A DNA stretch of 26,875 nt from Mnemiopsis leidyi (lineage: Eukaryota; Ctenophora; Tentaculata; Lobata; Bolinopsidae). The notes beneath the pieces are model-generated. The model did no database searches, was not told the origin of the DNA, and worked only from the letters and a program-made list of their open reading frames with translations. The first letter of the stretch is position 1. The number at the start of each line of letters is the position of its first letter. A program made the position numbers and the translations under genes. Positions 1-10,129 of the stretch are shown here, piece after piece. The DNA is taken from positions 157,914-184,788 of the forward strand of contig JH155917.1 in the NCBI GenBank assembly GCA_000226015.1, written 5' to 3'.

Positions 1-327
1 AAACCTGATCTACCATGATACAACAAACAGACAAACTCTCACACAAACCTGATCTACAATGACACAAACAAACAGACAAACTCTCACACAAACCTGATTT
101 ACAATGACACAAACAAACAGACAAACTCTCACACAAACCTGATCTACCATGACACAAACAAACAGACAAACTTTCACACAAACCTGATCTACCATGACAC
201 AAACAAACAGACAAACTTTCACACAAACCTGATCTACCATGACACAAACAAACAAACAAACTCTCACACAAACCTGATCTACCATGACACAAACAATCAG
301 ACAAACTCTCACACAAACCTGATCTAC
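1..327. repeat. 45-bp minisatellite abutting a minus-strand splice donor
   Basis: About 7.3 units of 45 bp (one is 44 bp), starting near 1, 45, 90, 135, 180, 225 and 270, with a partial unit to 327. The array runs off the left edge. Units differ by a few substitutions. Read on the minus strand, each unit begins GTAGATCAGGTTTGTG, and the first begins at 327, exactly where the exon at 427-328 ends. The long minus-strand reading frame through it reflects a unit length divisible by three and is not a gene. Confidence 0.93.
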
Positions 328-427
328 GTTTGAGTTTCACGTCCTCCAGAGTAGCAAGGTTGAGTCTCCTGAACCCCATGATGGGCATCAGAGCATCAAG
401 ATCAACAATGCTGTCGAACATGGCAAG
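328..427 (-). CDS. Single internal exon of an unidentified minus-strand gene
   Basis: On the minus strand a pyrimidine-rich acceptor (CCCGTATCTCTCCAG) precedes a 100-nt open stretch ending AAAC|GTAGAT. In the first frame it reads LAMFDSIVDLDALMPIMGFR, then RLNLATLEDVKLK, with no stop. Base composition is richer in GC than the flanks and the amino acids look like a folded domain. I do not recognise the family. If the frame is right it enters in phase 0 and leaves in phase 1. No partner exon was found at higher coordinates, and the next exon would lie outside the window. It does not join in phase to the SOWAH-like gene further right: the phase-1 continuation would hit a stop. The donor opens directly into the 45-bp minisatellite. 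Confidence 0.45.
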
Positions 428-3400
428 CTGGAGAGATACGGGCAGGTTAGCTCGGGTACTTTGGAGACACTAATTCGGGCTAGGTCGTGTAATCATGTCA
501 TTAAATGTATGATAATTATGTGCACATCGCTTGAATAATGCATCTAAATCCGCTTGGTGAAGCAAAGTTGCTGTTGAATTGTTCATGATTTAAGAAGCAG
601 GTTGAATTTTGGATGTACAAGCGTATTTTAAGTAGGAACGTTGAGAAAAGATGAAGTCCCAAGTTTCTTTTGAAATTAATTTGCAGAAAATTCTAGGCTA
701 TCAACAATGATTTATTATCGCGACAAACATAAGTGCAGATCGAGTTTGACCAAATCACTATTGCGTAACACAAGTTCATAAATCAACAATGACAGGATAT
801 TGAACTATTGAACGTTCTTGAATACATAGTCGTGCTTATAAAATCATTTCTGATGATAACTGATAAGACCAAGGCTGAATAGGATTATCTCCTAATTGTT
901 GACAGATCAGTCTACACTAAATCTTAGATGAATAATGTTAGCATCAAGCTGTTTAAATGAGTAAACGAAGTAAACAGATATATGTTATATCCTTTTGAAA
1001 TTAAGGAAACTGCAGTTAACAAACAACATTTTGAATTCAACCTAAATAATTAAGATATAATCAAAACCAAGAAATGGACTAGACCAGAAAAGGGACTAAA
1101 CTAAGAAATAAACTAAGCTAAGAACTTATTCCATTACATGATGTACAATAGAACCCTAAAGTGTACGCTTACACACTAAGACCAAGAAACTAATGTGGAG
1201 CTGCAGAACTCTGCCTTACTGGTCCCCAACCGTTTCTAATTGACCAATTACTGGTCACTTAGCTGATTACATCTAATGTACCTTGGCATCCTGGCTGTGT
1301 TAGCCTATTGGTCGGATAAAAACAACATATTACTAACAACTTCAGGTGTTATATTGAGGTATTCAAGGAAATGGTGTCTTCGAAGAATCCAAACAATTTT
1401 TAAATATCACGTGATATAATCAGATATAAGACACTAGGAGACTTTATCTAACATGAAACACAAATTTCCAGTAGACTGAGGACGAGCAGTTAACCACACC
1501 CACATGAGTCCAGATAGGAACCAAACCTATTCACGTGACTTCGCAGCCCTACAAGAGGTACTTAGTGGTATCCCAGCTAATGAGCTGATCTGACTTCACG
1601 TTAGATCCAGACACTGAGAAACGAAGTGTGAGCAGTTCAGTGAGCAACCTCACAGATCGATATATCAGAATCGGTGGAGGGCTACGGGAACATGGTTGGA
1701 TCTATCAGACTCTTATTGTTTGTCAAAGTGCACTGTGTGCCATGATGTCTGTGATGTCATCGTATGAGTTGTCAACTGGGAAGTTGAAGGAGCTAAAAGC
1801 TATTTCATTGCAAACTTCCTGCATGCATTATATTTTTCATGATATGATTTCCTACATCCAGAAATGAAGGACGGATACTCTATCAAGATAATTAGATCTA
1901 GGTCGAGATCAAGTAACCACAGATAAGACTTGAGATAAAATTAGCGATTCAAATCTCTTATTCACTTACACATCATTAGTGGACGCTTCAAAACTCAGAA
2001 GTGATAGACTTCACTTTACAGTGTCAAACCTTGGCTGGTGAGCAGATAACTTTAAGAATGGTCATGAGTTTTAAAGATTTGACAATTCTAATATGGTTAA
2101 ACGATCAACTAATGCTTGGTGGTTTAAATAATATTAATCACAATTTGAATTGAAACCGGCTGGTATGCATTCCGACTAGTCTCGCTAAACAATAATCATA
2201 AATATTTGCAGAGTAATTTCAAACGATTCACATAATTTTTGAACAATTTCCAACACCGTGACACAAAGAACGTCCTGAACAAAACTCCAGGGAAAGTAAC
2301 AAAACTTGGAATAATAGGGCAATATCACACTACGGGTTAGTAACTAATTTGTCAGTCAGGTGATCAGCAAGCTTGTTTCTGATTGGTCGAAGGAAAGAAA
2401 AGAAAGATTCAGCTAAACGGTTAGGTTTCAAACGTAAGGTATAATCGGTCAACTCCCGGATCGTTGAGACTTACGTGAATGTTAACCTAGTTGTAACCAA
2501 AAGTTCAGTCCAATAACCAGATTTACGGCTAATGATTAAAGTATCGCAATTTAGTCGTTTTGACCGTCCATATCTTGTCGATGACACGGTTGAACAGGAG
2601 CATTCAATTCAAGCTTTACGCAACCGCCAACCATGTCAAAGAAAACATTCACTCGTAGGAGCATACTAGCATAGCAATAGTCTAACTTCTTTGATGTTTA
2701 GGCAGATGGATTTAGATTTAGATTTAGAGACGAATACACTGTACAAAAATAAAATTCTACGAGCAGTTTAGACCTAAATGTGTAACTAAAACAAAGCAAC
2801 GATGATTGCACTAACTAACAGCAGCGTTCCTATCCTAACAGTGTGTAAAGACTCCTATAGCAACTAATTAATTGCTCGTCACATTGAGAAGAAGTTAGCC
2901 CATTGTTCAGTAGAGTGTGACTTGGTGAGATGGGAGGGTAGACGTTAGCTGTAGGGCACTTTGTGAGTGAAAAGTGTGGGAAAAAAGTGAGCAAAACTCA
3001 ACTTGATCGGGGCATGAAAAATGAAAAGCACAGTTTTAGGCGAAAATATGAGCAAATTGTGGGTGAAAAAGTGCTCAGGCAAAAATGTGAACAAAGGATT
3101 AGACTAACTAGCAAATAAGCTGATAATATTCCAATACGGACAGTTATTACAGCCCACATGTCGACAAATCATTACTCTTACTTAGCAATTACCAGCGTGT
3201 CAACTGCCCAGAAGTCTATGCTAATTGCATGCATTTTATTGCTAGGTATTTTTAGAAATGCTTGTGAGTGAGTTTATTGTATGCGAAATCAGTACATTGG
3301 ATGAAATAAAATAGTACCACTTGTAAATTTACCTGAAATATACCGGTATATATAGTAGACATGATTTACTTTATTAAGAGGGGAGTTTCGTACTTCAGTT

Positions 3401-4592
3401 CGTTGCTTGATAAATACAGTTTCGTTTTGATCAGGAATAAGAAAAGACTGATAGAATCGGTGAAAAACAAATATCAGTTTCAGCACACACAGTTACACGT
3501 TATGCCCGCGATAGATTAAAGAAGTATTGTAGTAACATGGTGGCTATATAAGTATACAGTGTACAGTACACTGTAGAACAACAATATACATATACAATAC
3601 AGTATACAGAACTACAATATTCACAACTACAATATACACATCCTAACAATATATACAACTACAATGTAAACAGCTATATACAATCTTCACCACTATACAC
3701 AATTACAGAGTATTAAGTTCCTCATAGCGGAACTAGGAGGCTCACAAGACGGGTCAAGGTGAACAACTACAAGCAACATAATATCCGTATAGCTTATAGG
3801 TCGTCTATCAAGGGTGCAGAACACATTTTATCTGTTATCTCCTTATAAGGAATAATCATGATTTGATTGCACACTGATTGCAGCAGCAGGTTGATAGAAT
3901 GAAACATCAAGTATAAACCACGTGGATAGAGACAAGAAATATGATGATTCTGAGAGAAGGAAGGAAGAGAGAGGGAGAGAGAGGAGATGAAGAACGGCAA
4001 AGTTTTGCCAATACCAGTACTCTGATAGTCATATATCATACACATTATTCCTAACTGAGGCATCTACCCAGGCGTGAGGACACAAGCAGCACATATTTAA
4101 ATTTTAGTGGACGAATTGAGCGGGTTTCTGCTTTCTAACAATTATAAAGCTTATTCCGTAACAAAATTGTACTGACTTTTATCTGGATTTAATCTAATCT
4201 TTTGTTTCTTCTATCACGTTCATTCTGATTAAGATTGACATTTAAGTTTAACTCTTCCTCTTGAGAATGGTTCAGCGCTGTCAATATTTCATTGCGAAAC
4301 AATAATGAGGAAGCATTAATCAGTCTTCCAGATATATTAGAATTAGCTGTCTAGAAGTAAATAATTACAGAGCACTAGTGAATAGCGGGAACGAAAACTT
4401 TGACACCTTGTATTTCAGACGCATCATCTGGCAAAGTAAGACATTGGGCAGCATCATCTGGTGTGACTCTCGTCGTCCTCCCAGATGGCTCCCTAAACAG
4501 GGGTCTTAAAGTTAACGATTGGGAAAATAAACATTTTCAGTCCCCGAGGAACCTTCATATTTTGATCTTGATACAAAGTCTTGTGGCCCAAA
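428..4592. other. Gene-poor AT-rich stretch
   Basis: I see no gene I can support here. Reading frames at 1628-1867 (no ATG until 1742), 3289-3486 and 3794-4063 lack family signatures and convincing splice sites. Positions 3555-3720 are low complexity, with loose repeats of ACAACTACAATATAC type. A short TTTAGA triplication lies near 2710. The right end must hold the promoter and 5' leader of the SMP-C2 gene, but no clear TATA box was identified. Confidence 0.6.
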
Positions 4593-7500
4593 ATGCGCTA
4601 TATTTTGCTGCTGTCGGTCGTACTTGCCTTGTCTGAGTGTCGCACGTGCGATTGCGCGCAAAACTCCGCACAAACAGAGAATGAGAGCCACGAAGGAGAG
4701 TCAGTGGAGTGGTTCAACGAATTTCTGAGGAACCTCTACGAACTGAACTCTGAGTCAATCTTCCAGTTTCTTGTAGAAACAATAGATACTCAGGTAAGAT
4801 ATAGTGGTGCAAATTTATTGCACGATTCACGAAACTCTTAAAAATCACAGCTACAAAATTTCATGCCACTGCAAAATTTGAGCTATAATGAGGAAAGACC
4901 ACCCTAAAGTAAAAGGAAATGTCGAATCGCTGAACTTAGACGAAAATGACAGGTTGCAAGCTGCAACTGTCATCCTTTGATCACCCGACAAACTTTAGCG
5001 AGCAAATCAACTTCTCGGTTTGACGTTTACCTAGTAATTTTGCACTAGGCTAAGTAAGGTTTCCACTTCCATTTGCGCATGATTCATTTCCTAAATATTC
5101 AAAATGAACGATCAAGATTGACAGCTGAGTTTTTCAGGTTTCAGGCGTGTTGCCAAGTTTTATTAAGTCCCTGAAGTTAGCCAATTTTCATCTGGATGAT
5201 GTCCCAGCTATTGATCTCATTACCCATTCCATTACTACAGTCCTCTGTGACGATGTCAAATTCAAGAGATACGTTCTAGACTTTGACATTAGCATCGATA
5301 ATCCCGGTACGTAATTATTATCACGGGGAGCTTAAACATTTTAGATATGCTGCAAAATGTAATACAAGGTGGAATGTTACAGCATTCGAGAAAAGGACAA
5401 TCAACTCAATATAGTTAATCTGTCATCATATTCATACTCCTTCAAAGTAATAAAATATACTTCCAGGTGTGTTAGCGACTTTTGAAACAGTTTTGATCCT
5501 GGGTATTCATCCTGGAGTCACATTGGAAGATCTACACATCAAAGGTATCATTCGGATTGAATTCCTGATGAGCTCAGAGGTCAAAATGCCTGGCATTCAG
5601 AACGTAAGTTAAAAAGTTTACGACGTCTTGAATCGATTATCGATCAGCATGCAAAGTAGGTTTTTATAAAATTCTTAATTGAGAGTATCTTCATCTTCTA
5701 TGCTACCTTCTCCAGATCAAGATCATGTTTTTGGACCGACCAGATGTTGATTTCGGAGTTGAACTAGCAAACATAGGATTTGATAACTTTGGCATTGAAG
5801 ATTGGCTACACGACATGGTTGAAGATGCTATCCAAGAGAAACTTGTTTATCCAGGTAATTTTATTAAAGTTGAAAAGAAGTTAGAAGAGTTTTTATGACA
5901 AGAAAATATTTGTCCCCTTAACATATTGATTGATATTGGTTCAGTATCACTTGGACAGTTGGCCTTTCCAATGCAAAATTCCTTAACCGTTTAACAGAAG
6001 ATTCCCTCAAACTTAAATTTTAAGACACCACCTAAAAACCGCTCTGAAGTAATGCTCTGAAACAGGGATGTTCTACATGGACTTATCCGGAGCTACCACA
6101 ACAACTGCCATGGTAGATAACAACCCTAAGTTACACCCTGCAGTGTTCTCCGCTAACATCACTGTAACACCCATTAACGTCACCCAACCTAGAACAAGGT
6201 AACGTCACCCAACCTAGAACAAGGTAACGCTAATCAACCTAGAACAAGGTAGAGGTATATTTCAAGATTAGAATGTAGTATAACTAGCTTTATGAGAGGT
6301 AGAAATAGATTCGGCTAACAGTTATTGCTCTGCTACTTTTAGTTTTGCAAGCAGTGTTGGTTAAGTACCAGGATTAGCCTTAATTCACCAGCATGTTGTG
6401 TTCTTATGCCAACGAAATAATTCTATGGTAATTTCAAATAGCGTGGGCAACCTAAAGCTAGATTCAGAAACGGAATTGTTTTCGTTCAGTTTGGAAGGTT
6501 GGGTAGACTACGGAGAGGATGAGACGAGAAAGACGATGTTAGGTAGCGGAGTAGCAAACCATCAGTTTGACATCTTCCTCGAGAACTTCAAACACTCTAC
6601 AGCTAGAGTGAGGGTTATTGAGAGGATGGCTCTGTCTAAAGATATTGCCTGGTGAGTCGGGAATAAGAGAATACAGAAAATTATGTTTAACGAAGGAAAT
6701 GAATCGATACATGCTCAGGTAAATGAACGAAGCGAGATTAGCAATTGAAAACCGCGCAACCAAACAAAAAACTATCGCCTGATCTAAACTTCCTAATTAC
6801 ACCCCTCTGTAGGTTTGATCTGCTGGTTGACATTCCAACCGAACTGAGATCAGGATCCCTGAAGAGAACTCACAATACCGTCTACACTGATGGGCGGTCT
6901 TCTTGGAACATCACAGTCGACATTTACACCATGTTGATGCCTGCTATTGAGGTATGAGAGTAGGAGCTGTAGATGAAGTAGTAGATGGGGGTTTGTGGGG
7001 GTTGACCGGTACTTGGTATCATGATGTTGGCATAAAAATTAAAGTAACATCTTCTTGTGTTCCGTGAGATAAGGTTTAAGGGTGCAAACTGTACTGATAA
7101 AACTAGAACAAGAGTTATACATTGCAAGTAGATAGACACAGAAAAAGGTTGTACTGGAAGATGAGTTAAACACTTATGTTACATATTGCAATTAAGCCTG
7201 CTGCTTAACAAGTTGTCGAAGATGTGAATTAAGAACAGAAAATAAAACATATCATTGTGTTCCAGACGGCGACAATTGATGGAGTTCCGACACTGATACC
7301 CTCACTCTACACCCAGACCAACTGCTCTAGTGGAGATAATGGAGTTTTGTACATCGCTCTTCACGGTATTGGTCACGTGTCTGATATATAATGTTCAATA
7401 CATTAATCAAATATACATTTACTATACTGTTTACAGCGACATTAATAAAGAATTATCAATGGTCACGTGTCTGATATATAATGTTCAATACATTGATCAA

Positions 7501-9256
7501 ATATACATTTACTATACTGTTTACAGCAACATTGATAAAATATTATTTTAACTGGGGCCAACCAGATATTTCTGATTTTCTCGATCCCGATTTTCAAAAA
7601 ATTACCTTTTATATCCATGTCGGGGATCAGATTCCCCGGGCAAAATGATTTGCAACAATCAATATGCACATCATCACATTTCAAACATTTAGGAGGAGCA
7701 AACTTGACGCTTTCTGACGGGGACATGGATCCCTACGTCCACATTTTGTTGGACGGTAAGAAGGTAGGAGAGACGGAGACTGCTGCAGCTGGAGGTAACC
7801 CTGTCTACAACTACGAGTTTGAGACTCTGCTTAGGAGCACCGGCAAGCGACTAACTGATCACGTGATCGAATTTGTTGTCTACGATTGGGACAGGTGAGA
7901 AATGTGACAGGTGAGAAATTGGACAGGTGAGAAATTGGACAGGTGAGAAATGGGACAGGTGAGAAATGGGACAGGTGAGAAATTGGACAAGTGAGTAATG
8001 GGACAGGTGAGAAATGGGACAGGTAAGGAATTGGACAGGTAAGGAATGGTACAGGTGAATAATGGGACGAATGACTACATAAGTTGCAATGTGAAGAACC
8101 CGGGGTTTCGAATAATTAAACCAAGACACAAATAATAAATGAAAATAGTCTCCATTATTGAACTGGAAGTAACATTTTAGAGCGGAGGAATACCCAGCAA
8201 GGAGCCTGATTTAGCTGAAGTCTACATTTTGTGAATTCAACTCCAAACTTGGGGAGTAAATATGTGGGATTTCGTAAAATCGGGAATACAACGTCTAGAC
8301 TTATTGCCGTTAGAAGTTCAAAAAATATAAATACAGTTGAGGCATGTCTCGTTTAATGTTCGGCCTGCCGCCAAATGTCCTAGCATTGATTCAGTAATTT
8401 CAAAGTCTTACGCAAAGTTTCTTGAGTTACAAAATCGATTGATAAAATGTTACAAAATCTACGACAAGCGGTTCCACCTCCACCAGCAAAACTCAGCAAC
8501 CACAAAGTTAGCAACCACAAAGTTAGCAACCACAAAGTTAGCAACCACAAAGTTAGCAACCACAAAGTTAGCAACCACAAAGTTAGCAACCACAAAGTTA
8601 GCAACCACAAACTACATTTCCGTTATGTTACAACCACCGAGTCGAGTGACGCAAGCAAACGGGTGAACTCTGCATATAATGTATATGAGAGGATCGATCT
8701 TACCATTTGCAGAGCAGTGGCAAGGAGCTGCATTACGCACTGTGATATTGACCTGCCTAAACTGCCCTATAATACAGTGAGCCTGCACAGGGCTGCTTGT
8801 TTGTGTAATAATGGCGAATGTTAGTAATAAGGGAGAGATAACGTCATGTTTAGATGGTCAGGGTTAAAGCTTCGATTGACGTTGTCTATTGATTGTTGAA
8901 ACCTGTTGTGTTTAACGTCACTTCCACTCACGCAGAACGGTCAAGCATGGCCTTTTTAGGACTAAATACAAATAGCTCAATGCTCCAGCCATTCTCTCCA
9001 TGAATTTATATGCTAGAATTACTACCAAATCCCGCCCTGCCAGTCCCGAAACTCCCAAAATCTCAAATATTACAACTCCAGTCACCTCCACAGTCGTATT
9101 CTCCTCAGGTGGTCTTCTGACGATCTGGTGGGAAAATCCCGAGTTATGGTAGACTCTACACTGCGGGTAAACGAGGAGGTTACAGTGTTCAAGTACGGGA
9201 GGGACAATGGTAAACTCTATGTTACTGTACTGTTTAGACCTGTACCCTTCTTCTAG
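4593..9256 (+). CDS. SMP-C2 domain protein with signal peptide (E-Syt-like)
   Basis: Ten exons: 4593-4793, 5138-5306, 5467-5603, 5716-5854, 6066-6198, 6442-6651, 6813-6951, 7266-7365, 7693-7894, 9109-9256. All phases agree and give 525 residues. Residues 1-15 are a short hydrophobic signal peptide. Residues 38-216 form an SMP (tubular lipid-binding) domain, from EWFNEFLRNLYELN to the characteristic FLDRPDVDFGVEL and DAIQEKLVYPG. Residues 225-400 are a divergent beta-rich, C2-like region. Residues 405-520 are a C2 domain with loop 1 DGDMDPYV (D420, D422) and loop 3 YDWDRWSSDD (D474, D476, D481/482), so calcium binding is plausible. The last exon, after a 1.2-kb repeat-filled intron, is needed to complete that C2 fold. 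SMP proteins move lipids at membrane contacts and are normally ER-anchored and cytosolic. Here a signal peptide, CRTCDC just after it and six N-glycosylation sequons (residue 30 onward) point to the lumen or outside. That topology is inference. A TTG 12 bases upstream is not a start. Confidence 0.85.
6174..6248 (+). repeat. 25-bp triplication of an exon end with its splice donor
   Basis: Three tandem 25-bp units, each ending CCTAGAACAAG followed by GTAACG or GTAGAG. Unit 1 is the last 25 bases of exon 5 of the SMP-C2 gene; units 2 and 3 are intronic. This gives three candidate donors, at 6199, 6224 and 6249. Only the first keeps the frame into exon 6. The second runs straight into a TAA. Confidence 0.9.
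7370..7550 (+). repeat. 90-bp direct duplication starting 4 bases after a donor
   Basis: Two copies of 90 bp (7371-7460 and 7461-7550) at about 95 percent identity, both opening GGTCACGTGTCTGATATA. They lie in intron 8 of the SMP-C2 gene, whose donor GT is at 7366. Each copy contains an acceptor-like CTGTTTACAG followed by open sequence, but joining there does not preserve the C2 domain; the acceptor before 7693 does. Confidence 0.9.
7890..8065 (+). repeat. 16-bp minisatellite seeded on an exon-intron junction
   Basis: Eleven units of 16 bp at 7890 plus multiples of 16, consensus GACAGGTGAGAAATKG, decaying to the right (GACAAGTGAGTAATGG, GACAGGTAAGGAATTG). The first unit straddles the exon 9 boundary: GACAG is the last five coding bases and GTGAGAAAT is the intron start. 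Every unit therefore carries a near-consensus donor of CAG|GTGAGA or CAG|GTAAGG type. Confidence 0.95.
8496..8611 (+). repeat. 15-bp minisatellite in intron 9 of the SMP-C2 gene
   Basis: Seven near-perfect copies of GCAACCACAAAGTTA plus a partial eighth. The unit length is a multiple of three, so long reading frames appear in several frames on both strands; these are artefacts of the repeat. It lies wholly inside the 1.2-kb last intron (7895-9108) of the SMP-C2 gene. Confidence 0.95.
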
Positions 9257-10129
9257 ATAAACAGTTGGAGACACGAGGAGAGACAGAGGGTTAGAGCTTG
9301 TCTTTTTTGTTGTGATTTTGTGGAAATAGTTTGAATATTTACAACTTGGAGTGAACTATTTTAATGTTTCATAAAAAGCTGAAATATAAGGAAAACCCAG
9401 TTTATTCTTTAGCCGAAAATGTACAATTAAAATGAAACAAAGCAACCTTACCTCAATAAATGGTGCTAGAAAGTTTTATAGGTGCCACATTTGTAATAAA
9501 ACCCTGGCTACGTCATTTGACACAAGCAATATTGAAGCAGGTTACAGAACAACTTTGACAATGTAACAACACTTTAACTGGAAGTATATAAAAGAAGCTC
9601 CATTATCGAGACAAAAGTAAAATAAGCGTGATCCCCTGTCTCCAAATTGACACGATTCCACAGTTATTCAACAGTGAAACATCACTTTGTGTTCATATAC
9701 GTCAGCAGTATGATTCAGCACAGAATACACGACAATACAGTACAATACCCCGACTATGTGTAAGCTCGATCTAAACCGTATAATAAGAAGATTTAACGCA
9801 ATGATCTGTACACGATACAAAACCATGGCTCATCCACTGACCAGGGAGCTCACAAGATTAAAATAATATGCGACCAGGTGATTTCGGTGTCTTTATGACC
9901 AGCAGTTCTTGTGTAATCAGATCGGGCCAGGTTTGAAATGTCTGTTTTAATATGGTAACTGATTTATCAGCGATATTAAGTGGTTGTTAACCCAATCAGT
10001 GAGAAGATGTACCTAGTACCTCTGTCCTCTGTTTGCATTTAATTTTGGCGTTTTTTCGTCGGGAGGAAAAACACCGGCGTTCTTCTGAGGTTATTTTTTC
10101 CGACTTCAATTCAGCAAGAGAGCGGCGAG
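9257..10129. other. Convergent 3' region between the SMP-C2 and SOWAH-like genes
   Basis: No coding exon seen. The nearest plus-strand polyadenylation hexamer after the stop at 9256 is AATAAA at 9455-9460, and a TTTATT at 9401-9406 is an AATAAA on the minus strand. If both are used, the two transcripts overlap tail to tail. This is inferred from hexamers only. Confidence 0.45.

Noticed and set aside
10-312. 100-residue minus-strand reading frame rich in Val/Cys
   Set aside because: It is a translation of the 45-bp minisatellite, open only because the unit length is a multiple of three.
1504-1593. Short ATG frame reading MSPDRNQTYSRDFAALQEVL onward, with a possible donor after CAAGAG
   Set aside because: Only 29 codons, no family match, and no acceptor partner found in phase.
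1628-1867. 79-codon plus-strand frame
   Set aside because: Starts with GTG, first ATG is deep inside, no domain pattern or splice context.
8178-8212. Alternative last exon for the SMP-C2 gene after TTTTAG
   Set aside because: It is in phase but ends within ten codons and truncates the C2 domain; the exon at 9109 completes loop 3 and the last strands.
8918-9274. 118-residue minus-strand frame
   Set aside because: Lies opposite the last exon of the SMP-C2 gene, which has better coding character and phase.
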